Below are positions 23,924-37,781 of a stretch of 63,590 nucleotides of DNA, piece by piece. The position numbers were made by a program, and so were the translations under genes. This stretch comes from Balamuthia mandrillaris (Eukaryota > Discosea > Longamoebia > Balamuthiidae), in contig JAVKOQ010000295.1 in NCBI GenBank assembly GCA_031835245.1, positions 1-63,590 of the forward strand. The letters are read 5' to 3'. The notes under the pieces were generated by a model. That model worked only from the letters and a program-made list of their open reading frames with translations. It ran no database searches and was not told the DNA's origin. Position 1 is the first letter of the stretch. Each line of letters begins with the position of its first letter.

Positions 23924-24447
23924 GGTTTATGTATAAAATTTTTCTGTAGAAAACATATTTTTTAGTCATGCGTTTCAATCCGCAGAGAAAAAAAAACAAA
24001 AGAAGGAGAGAGGGGGGAGGAGAGTTTCTTTTGTTACGACTGAGTAACAAAAAAGGGGAAAAACAAAGGAATAAAAAAAGAACACGGAGAGATAGAGAGA
24101 GAGAGATGAAAACAAAAATCAAAAGAGAGCTCGAAAAGCCACGAAGACACGCACCAAGCACCTTCCGCTTTTACCCCCCACTTCCTCTTCGTGCTTTTTT
24201 TTTAATGTTTGTTCGTTGCTACGCACACGATAAAAAAATTTTGCATCAAACTTCATTCTCAAAAATTAAGACGGTGCAAAATTTAACGACTACCTATTAT
24301 AGGCAAAGGTGACGTCAGAATCTACCAATAGGAAAGCACGGTGTGTCGACAAATAATGTGACGTCATGTTAAATAGGTTTTTTTTTTGTTCGCGAGAGCA
24401 AAGAAAAAAAAACAAAAAGACACAGAGTTACTTGAATGCCCCTTTGT
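23924..24447. promoter_or_regulatory. Capping-protein upstream region with two TGACGTCA sites
   Basis: No gene. TGACGTCA occurs at 24310-24317 and again at 24359-24366, about 390 and 440 bp upstream of the capping-protein ATG, within AT-rich DNA. The rest is purine-rich on the plus strand. The right end is the 3' flank of CCT3. Confidence 0.4.
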
Positions 24448-26862
24448 TTAGTCCTTCTTCTTGGCAGAACCGGAAACAATGTCGTCTACTCTGAGCAACA
24501 AACAAGCAGCCTAACAGCGAATTGGCACAATGCGTTAATCCCAAGCAAAGAAGGGATCAAAAAAAAAAAAGGTACCTCCACAGCAGTCTTGATGGTTTGC
24601 TCTTTGACGACCAAGGGCTCCCACACGTTCAGCTCGGTCATATCGGCAATGATGCCTTTGGTTCCATCCACACCCCATGTTGCATTCTTTCCTTCTGCAT
24701 GCTTCGCCTATTATTTTGTTATTTGGTTAGTTTTTGAGAGGAGAGGCCTTGCGAGAGATAAGCTTACCCTCAACTCAGTGAGAATGCGGACTACTTTGGC
24801 ACCACAGTTCTCCGAAAGGGTCCTGTGCAATAGGGTTAAAAATGTTCAGAGTTGAAAAGAAAGAAAAAAATAGCAAAAGAACAGACGAAATGAAGAGAGG
24901 AGGTACCTAGGGATGACCTCAAGGGCATTAGCAACGGCAAGGTAAGGCCATTGCTCCACTCCCTCAATGGACTTAGATTTTTCTCGAAGCGCCTGCGCCA
25001 CGGTCATCTCGGAGGCTCCTCCACCAGGAACCATGCGGGGGTCGCACACAATGTTTCTGGCTACGCAGAGGGCGTCCTCGAGGTTGCGCTCGATCTCCTT
25101 GAGGACATCCTTGCTGGCTCCTCGCAAGAGGATTGTGCAAGCCTTCGCGTCTTTGCACTCCTCTATGAAGGAGAAATATCTGTTCAAGAAAAGAGGGAAT
25201 GAAATGAGAACGGAGAAGAAAAAGCATTCGGAAGATAAGGATAAAGAGATGGAATAAAGGAAAAAGTAAATCATAAGATGAGAGAACGTACTCATCACCG
25301 ATCTTCCGGACTTCAAAGAGGCCAGCACCAGTACCGATATCTTCCTCTCTAATTTCATCAGTTCTGTTGACGATGGTGGCACCTACAGCCCTGGCAATAC
25401 GATTGTTGTCGCTCTTCCTGAGTCTGCGCAAAGCAGTAATATTGTTCTTCACAAAATAGTGCTGCACAAAGTCTTTTAAAAAGAAAATCGTCAGATCGTC
25501 CGAGGAGGAGGAGGAGGAGGAGGAGGAGGAGGAGGAGGAGGAGGAGGAGGAGGAGGAGGAGGAGGAGGAGGAGGAGGAGGAGGAGGAGGAGGAGGAGGAG
25601 GAGGAGGAGGAGGAGGAGGAGGAGGAGGGGGAGAGGAGGAGGAGGAGGAGGAGGAGGAGGAGGAGGAGGGAGGAGGAGGAGGAGGAGGAGGAGGAGGAGG
25701 AGGAGGAGGAGGGAGGAGGAGAGAGAGAGAAAGGGAAAATTACCAGAGCATCCCTTCTCAGTGATGACAAGATCAGGCTTGAACTTAATAATGTCATCGC
25801 AGAGCTTCTTCATGTGCTCCTCCTCTACCTTCAGAAGGTTAACCCAGTTTTCTTCATCTTCAATGTTGACCTCTACCGCGTTTTCTCCCTTCTCATACTC
25901 CAAAGGACAGTCCAGGAGGAGGATTCTGGGGTTCTCAATCCTTCTGCTCATCTTGGAGTGCAACACGTCCTTGTTCAACACAACGCCGCGCACCACTCTG
26001 CTGTCTTCAATCTCGTCGCCAGGAATCTGTAAATAAAAATAAACACATTTTTTTGGTAAGACAAAGGTAATTTCATGGGGAGAGGAGAGAGAGAAGAGAG
26101 AGAAGAAGCAGCAGAGAAGCAGAAAAGAAGAGCAGGAACTTGCCTTTTCTACTTTGACGTAACGCTTGATGTCAATATCTGTGCGGCCATTTTCCTTCTG
26201 TGCAACGGTAAGCACAGCATCGATGGCGAGGTCGATCATTTTGGAGCCAAAACGGCGAATGAACTTGGTGCCAACGCTGCTCTCTACCACTCGGAGGATG
26301 TCGTCCCTGTTGTTGACGTCGAGTTTTACGGCGATCTTTTGGAGTTCGGCCAGACCGTCCTCCAAGGCCTTGAAGTATCCTCTAATGATGATGGTAGGGT
26401 GAACGTCCTTAATAATGTAAGGTTCCGCCACGGAAAGCATCTCACCAGCTGTAAACAACAAAAGCGTTCAGACTGACGAAAAGAGAAGACGAGCAGTAGC
26501 AAGGAAGAGACAAGGAGAAGAAAAGAAGCACGGGAAGAAATAGTGTACCGAGAATGATGACAGAGGTGGTTCCATCGCCAACCTCCTCGTCTTGGGTCTT
26601 GCTGAGTTCAATCATGCTCTTAGCGGCGGGGTGCACCACGTCGATCTCTCTCATAATGGCATTTCCGTCGTTGGTGAGCACGATACCGCCCATAGGGTCC
26701 AAGATCATTTTGAGCATAGCTCTTGGCCCAAGACTCGTGCGCACAATCTCAGAGACAGCCTGTTTCGAAATAGAAAAAATAAACCATGATTCGATTTTAG
26801 TAAAATTATAATTCGGAGAAGAGAATAAAGAAAAGAGGGAGAGAGAGAGAGAGCATGATGAG

Positions 26863-26897
<35 letters not shown>

Positions 26898-27228
26898 ACA
26901 TAAAAGAAAAAGTAAAACAATAAAAAAGAGAAAGGGGAAACAGCTAGTGGTGTCAGACCTTAGCGGCTTGGATGTTGCCAAGCTGAGCCTTGCGGCCGCT
27001 TTCACGCTTGGTGTCTTGGCCTGAGGAAAGAGGAAAAAAGAAGTGTCAGCCCAAAAGGGAGAATCTCCAGTCCGTCACTGTGGTGCACTCACCACAACAA
27101 TAAAAACTCCCAATCACACAAACAAAATCACATGAACACTCGTATCAAAGAAAAAGGACGATCAAAGTGAACTCCAAACAGAACTACGTACTCAAGACAA
27201 GGATGGGACCGGGAGGCATGCGACGCAT
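24448..27228 (-). CDS. CCT3: Chaperonin TRiC/CCT subunit gamma
   Basis: Ten exons, 27228-27192, 27020-26959, 26759-26549, 26448-26144, 26026-25744, 25472-25292, 25179-24907, 24822-24768, 24707-24576, 24510-24448; 533 residues. A subunit of the cytosolic ring that folds actin and tubulin using ATP. Signatures: LVLSQDTKRESGRKAQ, DPMGGIVLTNDGNAI, DEEVGDGTTSVIIL (ATPase loop), KPDLVITEKGCSD, TDEIREEDIGTGAGL, VPGGGASEM, VEQWPYLAVANALEVIP and the C-terminal LLLRVDDIVSGS. Intron 4 starts GCAAGT (GC-AG); moving it would delete the conserved VEK. Intron 5 carries a GGA/TCC tract. It shares a divergent promoter with the symporter gene. Confidence 0.96.
25500..25727 (+). repeat. GGA tract in CCT3 intron 5
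   Basis: About 225 bp of nearly perfect GGA with a few GGGGGA interruptions; sense strand of the gene is TCC. It sits within the intron between 25744 and 25472. Confidence 0.95.
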
Positions 27229-27742
27229 CTTGAGTGGTTTGTGTGTGCAGTGTGCTGAGTTTCGTGTGAGCTACCCTCTTTGTTTGGCACACACCACTCC
27301 GCTCTTGATGCCCCTCAGGCGTTAATTCGTGTCGTCACGAATATGACATCCCATAATCGTAACATCGCCGTCCACAGGTACATAAGTCATCCCGTACTAG
27401 CTAGTTTTTCAAAGTAACGCAGGACTCAGAACAGAACGTATCGATTTTTCGCCTTTTACTAAAGATCGGCGTGTTTTGAGTTCGCTAATGTGTTTTTATC
27501 ATGCCATATTTTTGCATTATGGCGTCTAACCCTGTTAGGGTGGTGATGCCTCATCCCCATTACAAAAAAAAAAAAATAACAAAATAAAGAAAATAACTTT
27601 GCAGAAGAGACCTAACCCACTCCGTTACCTTACACAAAGGTGGTGTTTGGTGGTGTTCGCTGCAGTTTTTAAGGACTGCTTGACCGGGCTTGCCATCTTG
27701 CGTCCGTCCGTCGGTCGCAAAACATAAAAAGGAGCGACAGAG
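27229..27742. promoter_or_regulatory. Divergent promoter, CCT3 (-) and symporter (+)
   Basis: About 514 bp of unique sequence between two start codons. AT-rich blocks lie near 27470-27530 and 27565-27600. No gene or repeat of note. Confidence 0.5.
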
Positions 27743-30555
<2,813 letters not shown>

Positions 30556-30606
30556 GCAGCAAAACGGAATAAACGAAAAGAAAAAGTTAGGAAATGCAGT
30601 TTAAGA

Positions 30607-31540
30607 TTAAGCCAGTTGTTCGTTTTCAAGTTGGCTGAGTTTCTCCTCATAATCTTCTTTGGATATCTTCTTTCGTTTCAACTTTTTGGCTAACCGTTCT
30701 TCTTCCATTAGTTCTTTCAAGTCGCGTTCCTCTTCTCGCAGACGTTCCTCTTCATTATCCTCTTCTTCCTCCATTCGCTGCTGTCTCTTTCGTTTCGACA
30801 TCTTTCTCTTCTGTTTCTTGTCGTGATGTTCCTTCTGTTTGCTCCACGAGTTGCTGTCTTTCTTTTCTTTTCTTTTCTGTTGCTCTTCCTTGTTTTTCTT
30901 CTGCTTTTTGGCCAGTTGAGCTTGGCGCTGCTTCTCTCGCTGCTTGTCGAGGTAAGGCACCAAATCTTCGTCAATCTCTGCTGGTTGGAAGCTTTCCAGT
31001 TGTGTTTTACTGCAACGTTTCAGTTCCGGCATCGAAGGCAACTTTTGGTGTAGTTAAGGTAAATTAGAGCGAGAGAACAAGAGAAAGAGAGCAGAGAGAT
31101 ACATGTAACAAAGCAAAGCCCATGGCCAATTTTCCAAGATCAAGCTGCTTAAACACAAAGATAAACTTGCAATGGTGTTCTTGGTACCCTCTCACGTACG
31201 ATACAAATGCCAGTCTGCTCTATTTTGAGAGTTAGCTAAGACAGAAGAACGGCAGAATAAGAAGAGCCTACTTTGTCAATAAGGTCACGATCCGAGGATA
31301 TCATTTGCCGCAGAGTTGGAAAGAGTGTGGGCAGAGCGGTGGTAGGCGCTGCGAGAGGTTGAAAGGGAACTCCTTTAAATTCAAGAAAGTCGATATAGCC
31401 ACCTCTCTCCGAGTTTTCATGCGGCATCAGGTAAACCAATGCGTTACCCTCTCTGCCCATTCTCGCACAGCGGCCTATCCTGTGCACAAACGCGTTCGGG
31501 TCTTGCGGGGGATCAAACCTTCACAATTTCGTTAAAACAA

Positions 31541-31593
<53 letters not shown>

Positions 31594-33473
31594 AGAGGGA
31601 GGGACGTAGAGAAGAGCAAGAATTACTGAATAACCCAATCTACATCAGGGACGTCCAAACCACGAGCAGCAAGATCGGTAGCCAACAACGCCCCAGCCTT
31701 AAGGCCTTGGAATTGCTCATAGATAGCTAACCGCTTGTTGTGTGGTACCTTGCCATGCAATGACAGAATGGAAAATTCCTTTGATAAACCATATTGCCCT
31801 TTCTTCTTTAGTTCATATAAGACCTGTAAGAAAATAAGCGTGCATGAGTGGGTAAGAAATAGGATGAGAAGTATAAGAGCAATAGAGACCTTCCAAAAGT
31901 AATCAACGCAGGCACAAGTTAAGAAATATATGATGAACTTTTGGTGAGCGTGAGTGGCTAAAAACTGAACTAGGTGTGGCAACTTCTCATTGCTTTCACA
32001 TATCATGTAATAGTTTCGCAAGCTTAAATTGGGGTATGGTGAGCACATAGTGAACTAGAAAGATGGTTGGTAAATAAAACCAAAGAGAGAACCTTGCAGG
32101 AATTCTTTGTTGTGTCGTGTTGGCACTTGACGCAACATCGGACGCTCCTTTACGTTTGCTCTGTACCTTGACGCAGACACGAACAGGATTACGCAGACCA
32201 GCTCTTGCCAAATCTTCCACTTCCTCTGTTTGCGTTGCAGAAAATAGACCCTACAATAAGAAAAAAAAAAAAAAAGAGTAAGCAAGAGAGCATATGATAC
32301 TGTAAGAAGGAAAAGAAGGACGAGAAAGAAGATAGAAGTAAGAAGGAAGAGGAAGAAGGAAGAAACCGTTCGTCTCTGTTTCGGCAGTTTCAATAGGATA
32401 GTGTCGATGGCTGTCCGGAATCCAAGTTGCAGAAGCCGGTCAGCCTCATCTAGCACAAGTACCTCCAACTCGCGCACATTAAACTCGGGACATCGATTCA
32501 TAACATCCTGCAATCTTCCAGGCGTTGCTATCACTATCGAACCTCCGCTCTCTCTGAACTTACCAACGTCTATAGTTCAAACATATACGTTAACAAGAGG
32601 ATAAATAAAGAGAGCAAGTGTAATGGCAAAGAGGAAGAAACTGTACCATCCTCTACAGAGGTGCCTCCGATAAACAACCGCAAAGTGAATGCAGATCGTG
32701 GTCGCCTCTCCTCTTCCTCCTCTTCCTCCTCCTCCCGTTCTTTGGTGAACTCCGCAACAAACTTTGTGGCAACGTCTGATATCTGTTTTGCCAGTTCTCT
32801 TTATGGAAGAGAGCGAGAGAGGAGAGATTGGCATAATGAAAAAGCATAACAAGGAGAACAAAGAAAGCAAACCGACCGAGTAGGAGTGAGAATGATGGCG
32901 CCAACTTGATGCTTTTTCAGAGGGTCCTCTCTGCGGTGCAGCATCTCAAAGATCGGCACTAAGAACGCCACCGTCTTGCCCGACCCCGTGCAGGCCTGCA
33001 ACACAGCAATGAGAAAATCAACAGCAATGAATAATAACCGGATGAAATGGTCATACCTCCACAGCGACGTCTTTGTGGGAGAGAAAGAGAGGAATGGTGG
33101 AGGCTTGCACCGGAGTCATCCGCTGGAAGCCAAGCCCTGAACGGAGCACACGCAACGTCTTTTGGGAGAGGGGTGGCTTCACCGCGTCCCATCCTTGCTT
33201 GGTCAGCTCGCCAAACAGCTTAGAGGCGGTCTCAGCGTCATCGGAGGCTTTGCCCGTTTGTTCGATTGGTTGCGTTTTCTTGGGAGGAGAGTCATCTTCA
33301 TTTGGCTGTCTGCCTCCATTTTCTGTTGGTTCTGTTTTGTTTTCGTTGTGGCTGTTCATGTTGTGCGTTTTCTGTTGTTGCTTTATCTTGCGCCTATTCT
33401 TCTTCTTCTTCTTGTTGTTGGTGGTGGTGATGGCGTGGGCTGAGGTGGGTCGTTGCGGCGGTGCAGCCTCCAT
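30607..33473 (-). CDS. DDX55: DEAD-box RNA helicase DDX55/SPB4
   Basis: Ten exons, 33473-33057, 32995-32877, 32798-32647, 32569-32367, 32250-32093, 32022-31890, 31823-31627, 31518-31272, 31219-31103, 31041-30607; 725 residues. Nucleolar helicase for 60S ribosome assembly. Motifs in order: [15 protein letters not shown] (Q motif), [11 protein letters not shown] (I), TPTREL (Ia), ATPGR (Ib), VLDEADRLL (II), FSAT (III), [22 protein letters not shown] (V) and [10 protein letters not shown] (VI). The DDX55-specific tail [28 protein letters not shown] and a basic C-terminus separate it from other DEAD-box proteins. The N-terminus is a low-complexity lysine-rich extension. Confidence 0.95.
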
Positions 33474-33593
33474 CTTTGGCCTTCCTTCCTTTGGTTGTTC
33501 TCTTCTCTCCCCTTCTTTGGACGCTGCACTTTTTCCTCAGAGTGCTAAATTTCGACTCCTCAACCAGAAGAAGCAAAGCAGAAGCAAAGCTAA

Positions 33594-33790
33594 AACAAAC
33601 AGTTTATCTACATAACAACAACACACAAACAGGTTTTTGGTGTTGAGGTCATATTATGACCTCAGTTGAATGCAAACAAACAGTTTATCTACATAACAAC
33701 AACACACAAACAGGTTTATATGAATGCAAACAAACAGTTTATCTACATAACAACAACACACAAACAGGTTTTTGGTGTTGAGGTCAGTGG
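33594..33790 (+). repeat. Three-copy tandem repeat with a 10-bp-arm palindrome
   Basis: Copies begin AAACAAACAGTTTATCTAC at 33594, 33674 and 33728. The first spacing is 80 bp, the second 54 bp. After copies 1 and 3 the text reads TTTTTGGTGTTGAGGTCA; the last instance overlaps the stop codon of the neighbouring minus-strand gene. After copy 1 this sequence continues into an inverted repeat with TGAGGTCATA arms around one T (about 33647-33667). It looks like a local duplication of the gene's 3' end, now lying upstream of DDX55. Confidence 0.85.
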
Positions 33791-34809
33791 AGGTGATAGT
33801 ACTTGGTGGCCTCATCGCTCCAGCAAAATTGGTCCAAAAAGTTGGCGTACTCATCGGGAGCGACGGCCAGGACGCCCGGCACAGGCGGCCGCGGCAGGGG
33901 GCGCTCCTTTTTGCCCCTGGCGGAGAGCGGCTCCCTCCTCTGGGAGGAAGAGGAGGGCACTCTCGGCAGAGGGATGTGCAGGAAGAGGGTGTCCGAGAGA
34001 AGAGTAGAGGAGGAGGCGGAGGGCAACGTCGGCAGGGATTGTTTCTTGTTGTTTTGTTGTTTTGGAGCAAGGGAAAGGGGAGAAGGGGGAGGGTTTGTAG
34101 CCTCGAAATATTCGTTTGGTGAAGGGGGAGGTCGCGAAGGCGGTTTGCTCAGGTCGTTTACCTTTGCAGTCGGCACAACCGGCATGGATGCTGCCAACAT
34201 CTGTTGCCGTCGCAGGTCTTCTTCTTTTGTTTCGTCTCCTTCTTCTTCTTCTTCAAGGGCGTTGATGGTGAAGGGGAAGTCCTTTGTGAACATCGACTCT
34301 GGTGAGGTCAGTCTTCTTTGTCGCCTGCTGCCACGAGGGTTGGTCGGAGCAGCCACACACGAGTTAGAAAGCCTTTCGTAGATGCTGCTGAGCGCTGGAG
34401 ACATTTCTGGAGAGGGAGGACCGGAAGAAGATGCAGAAGAAGGGGTAGAAGCGGAGGTTGCGGGCCTTGCTGTGGAAAGAACATTGCCACTGGACGCAAC
34501 CTCCTCTTCTTCTTCCTTTGTGTGATAATAGCCCTCTTCGCTGCGGACGCTGGGCTCACCTTCTGGCAGAGAGGAGAGCTTGGAGCCTCCTTTCAGAATA
34601 GAGGAGAACCGGCGGCTCAGCTTCGACGTGAGCGAACGTCTCCTCTTCTTCTTCTGCTCCTTCTTCTCCTCCTTTTCCTTCTTCTTGTGCTCGCTGTACT
34701 GAGCCAGCCATTCCTCCTTCTCTTCCATGCTGAGGAACAAAGCATAGTCCGTGGTCAATGGACCCGACTCGCTTTTGCTCCGCGAGCGAGTGGATTCCGC
34801 TGCGTGCAT
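33784..34809 (-). CDS. Disordered Pro/Ser/Glu-rich protein, unknown
   Basis: Single exon, 341 residues, not recognised. N-terminal third is basic (KKKRRRSLTSKLSRRFSSIL), which could form an amphipathic helix. The middle is Ser/Pro-rich and the C-terminus has proline clusters and ends EYANFLDQFCWSDEATKYY. FTKDFPFTIN resembles ITKKFTFNIN in the gene at 37782-39035, hinting that these neighbours belong to one family. Domain-free; a signalling scaffold is possible, but that is a guess. Confidence 0.65.
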   Translation of the reverse strand: MHAAESTRSRSKSESGPLTTDYALFLSMEEKEEWLAQYSEHKKKEKEEKKEQKKKRRRSLTSKLSRRFSSILKGGSKLSSLPEGEPSVRSEEGYYHTKEEEEEVASSGNVLSTARPATSASTPSSASSSGPPSPEMSPALSSIYERLSNSCVAAPTNPRGSRRQRRLTSPESMFTKDFPFTINALEEEEEGDETKEEDLRRQQMLAASMPVVPTAKVNDLSKPPSRPPPSPNEYFEATNPPPSPLSLAPKQQNNKKQSLPTLPSASSSTLLSDTLFLHIPLPRVPSSSSQRREPLSARGKKERPLPRPPVPGVLAVAPDEYANFLDQFCWSDEATKYYHLH

Positions 34810-35324
34810 CTTGTTGGAAGATCTCTCGAAGAGTGGCCGTCGGTGCGCGTCGATTCGTTCAACTGTGTCACTAATTTTTATTTAAAATAAACTTTTTTTA
34901 AAAAATAAAAAAGCAAACGCAAAAGCATGTTACCTGGTGGGGTTACTTGGTGTTTCGAGTATCTTTGGCATCGGGTGAAAGGCAACGCAACCTTAGCTTT
35001 CCTTTTCTGCAGGGAACATTTCCTTTACCCGCAATCTTCTGCTTTCAGGAAATGCCGAGGGATCCTTTCGCCCACGTTGCAAGAGAGAAGAGAGAAGAGA
35101 GAAGAGAGAAGAGAGAAGAGAGAAGAGAGAAGAGAGAAGAGAGAAGAGAGAAGAGAGGAATGAAGAGAGAAGAGAGAAGAGAGGAATGAAGAGTGAAGAG
35201 AGAAGAGTTAAGAGAGAAGAGAGAAGAGAGAAGAGAGATAGAGAGTAAGATACAAAGAACAGGGAAGTTTCTTATCGATCAACATGAAAATAAAAATATG
35301 AACACGAAAGAGACAAAAACAATA
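34810..35324. other. Intergenic region with AGAGAAG heptamer array
   Basis: Plus-strand sequence from 35085 to 35250 is a tandem array of AGAGAAG (about 20 copies, with GGAATGA interruptions). It lies upstream of the 33784-34809 gene and downstream of the 35325-36374 gene. No other feature seen. Confidence 0.8.
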
Positions 35325-36374
35325 TTAACAACACCGGACGTTTGTTGCAAGACGAGAGGTGGAAGAGGAAGGAGAAATAGAGGACGATCCAGAAGAAGAC
35401 GAGGAAAGACACTCGAGAGAAGAACAAGGAGAAGGCCCTCTTGGTCGCAGCAAGGCAGAAGAGGTGGAAGGAGTGACCGCTCTGGAGCGGTTTCTTCTTG
35501 GATTGTTGGATAAACACGTGGCGAGGTATCGAAACTTTTCATCATTGGGCAGAGGTCCTAGAAGATAGGCAGGAGGAGAGGAAGGAGGATACCGCAACAC
35601 GTCCAGCGACGGAGAAACTGGGAAGCTAGTTGAAGTCTCCTGAGCTCCCCAGAAACATGGAGTGGAGGCGCATTCCGGAAGAGATTGTGGTGTGTGGTGT
35701 TCTTCTTTGGGGTATGGTGGCTGAGATAGTTGTAATTTGGGAAGATGACGTCGTAACTCCGTCTCAATGGTGGCAAGCGTTTGGGTTCGTGTTTGCATTC
35801 TTGTAAGTGGTTGCTCGCCCATTTTCATCCCCGTCCCCGTTCCCCTTCCCTCTTCGTTTTCCTTTTCCGTTTCCTTTTCCTTTTCCTTTTCCTTCTCCTT
35901 CTCTTTACCTTTTTGGTCCACATGTTCTGTATTCTTCTCGTTTTCAATTTCTTGGTGGTGGCTCTCGTGCTTGTTGTGTTGGGGATGAAAGCAGTCAAAA
36001 AACTCGGCCTCGAACGCTTCAAAGTCGACTCTTGGGGAGATGCTCCTCTTGGAATGAAACGGACAGTCAACGATGTAACAGACAGTGGGAAGGCGGGTCG
36101 GTTGGTAGTCAGGAATACTGTCGGGAGGGCACACATCAGCCTTGGATATAGCCTTTCCTCCTTTGCTTCCATCCTGCTGTTGATGTTGTTGTTGGTTGCC
36201 CGTTCCGAAAGCCTTGGTAGCCAAAGTCCGCAAAGCTCCAAGAGGTAACATTTTCTTCTTCGAGGCTCCAGGCTTCTCCGCTTCCTCACGCAATGCCGTT
36301 CTCTCTGAACAAACCCCGTCGTAATGGTAACTGTCGGGAAGGCACGATTCGCAAGCAAAAGCCCCGTTCGCCAT
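35325..36374 (-). CDS. Unknown protein with C-x3-DCPFHS motif
   Basis: About 349 residues from ATG 36374 (MANGAFACESCLPDSYHYDG). Low complexity for most of its length, with an EKEKEKEK stretch and a serine-rich end. The notable part is CYIVDCPFHSKRS, two Cys and one His in the same arrangement as CPHVDCPFHSHS in the gene at 37782-39035. N-terminal CESCLPDSYHYDGVC adds further cysteines. Possibly a small metal-binding or protein-binding motif; not a known family to me. Confidence 0.6.
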   Translation of the reverse strand: MANGAFACESCLPDSYHYDGVCSERTALREEAEKPGASKKKMLPLGALRTLATKAFGTGNQQQHQQQDGSKGGKAISKADVCPPDSIPDYQPTRLPTVCYIVDCPFHSKRSISPRVDFEAFEAEFFDCFHPQHNKHESHHQEIENEKNTEHVDQKGKEKEKEKEKEKETEKENEEGRGTGTGMKMGEQPLTRMQTRTQTLATIETELRRHLPKLQLSQPPYPKEEHHTPQSLPECASTPCFWGAQETSTSFPVSPSLDVLRYPPSSPPAYLLGPLPNDEKFRYLATCLSNNPRRNRSRAVTPSTSSALLRPRGPSPCSSLECLSSSSSGSSSISPSSSTSRLATNVRCC

Positions 36375-36703
36375 CTTTATTGCGTCCTTTTGAAGTGGAC
36401 GACAGTCCAACGCAAGAACTTTCTCTGCTGTTGGTTTAAAGCTAACAAAGGAGCCAAAGAAATGAGGTTGGCCAAAGGGTCAGAGTGGAAGGAGACCGCC
36501 AACCTAGCAACAACAAAGCATCCGGTTTGCAGGGCAATCGGCGCTTGCTATCTGAGTTGGCCTGTTCTCTTGCCTTTTATGGTAAGCAGTAAGACTGCTT
36601 CGCTGGTAATCTTTTTGAAAGAAAGGTGGATGTGTAGCCTGGCGATGCATGGGGCAGCAGATGAGAAAGAAAGGAAAACTTGTCCTTACTAGCGAAGAGA
36701 AGG
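36375..36703. other. Intergenic region, no feature seen
   Basis: Between the 5' end of one minus-strand gene and the 3' end of the VOC gene. A short plus-strand open frame is antisense to the upstream gene and low in coding character. Confidence 0.5.
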
Positions 36704-37603
36704 TCACAGCAAAGGAGCACCAAAGAGGCGTTTGAATTCGTTGCAAAGAAGGGCCTGCTCATCAGCCTGTTTTTTGGCAGACTCATCACCTCCCTGATAG
36801 GCGCTTCTTCGAATCTGCACTCCGTGAGCGAAGCTACGTTCGATGGGAACCACATAGCGCCCTGCGGTATTGGCATTCCAGGAAACTGAAACCGTCATTG
36901 GGCTTCCTGGCCAAGAGTAACGCAATTCATTCCCCTGCTTTGAAGCACCTCCTTCTTCTTCCTTCCCAGCTAATAGCTTTACAAATATGTCTTTGGCTCG
37001 AGCAACGTCTCGTTCGTCCTTCGCTACAAGGCTAAGCCCTGCAAGACCCTTGATGCTACTGCATGGCTCGGTAGTTGAAGCAGTTGAGCGGAGCTGCTCG
37101 TAGTCACGAAAATCAGGCCAATCTTCGGTCCACATCATGCCGTCGTTGACAGCTGGATCATACTCTGCCATTTGTACAACGATGCCCAGCGCTTCTTTGG
37201 GATGCAGAAAGGCTTCTTTCCAATGTGGCTTCCGCTCGCTGAGCCCCACGACAGAGAATCCCAGTTCCGAGGCTCTGCTTGCGTAGTCCCGGACGGAGGG
37301 CACCAAGAAGGTCACATGGTGGAGTCGACTCGTTTCTTTGCTCCCATCGCGCGGCTGCAAGAACCTCCACAAAAAGTTTTCAGCGTTGAGCGGAGGCTTT
37401 GGCTCCAATATTTCCAGCACTGATCCATCCGCAAAGCTCCACTGGCCGCCGCGGAAGTGTAGCTCCTCTCCGCCCTTTCTTGGGGTGGCTCCCGCGCGTA
37501 GCAGAAAATTGTAACAACCGCTGATTTTAGGGGAGGCCACAGCCACGTGATCCAGTTGCACAATGCTTGTCTGGCTTGCTGTCCCCGCTAAAGCTTTCCT
37601 CAT
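36704..37603 (-). CDS. VOC-superfamily (glyoxalase/methylmalonyl-CoA epimerase-like) protein
   Basis: Single exon, 299 residues from ATG 37603. It has paired beta-alpha-beta-beta-beta modules typical of vicinal-oxygen-chelate metalloenzymes: VQLDHVAVASPKI (His), SVLEILEP (Glu), LHHVTFLVPSVRDYASRASE (His) and FLHPKEALGIVVQMAE (Glu), the H-E-H-E metal set. FLHPKEALG resembles the methylmalonyl-CoA epimerase HPK motif. A second, more diverged module (GLAGLSLVAKDERDVARAKD) follows. Substrate unknown. It is divergent from the plus-strand gene at 37782, with only about 180 bp between. Confidence 0.8.
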   Translation of the reverse strand: MRKALAGTASQTSIVQLDHVAVASPKISGCYNFLLRAGATPRKGGEELHFRGGQWSFADGSVLEILEPKPPLNAENFLWRFLQPRDGSKETSRLHHVTFLVPSVRDYASRASELGFSVVGLSERKPHWKEAFLHPKEALGIVVQMAEYDPAVNDGMMWTEDWPDFRDYEQLRSTASTTEPCSSIKGLAGLSLVAKDERDVARAKDIFVKLLAGKEEEGGASKQGNELRYSWPGSPMTVSVSWNANTAGRYVVPIERSFAHGVQIRRSAYQGGDESAKKQADEQALLCNEFKRLFGAPLL

Positions 37604-37781
37604 TGCTTCCAATCGCTATGGCAGCAAGCAAGCTCTCTTCTTTGTCCTGTCGACGTAAATTCATTTTCGCAGCATGTGAGACGTTCGGATTAACCGTCGC
37701 GTCGCTTGAGGGAGGTGTACCCCAGCGAAACCTCAAAAAAGAGGAGGAACAGCTAGAAAGCGCCAACCAACGAAACAGGGT

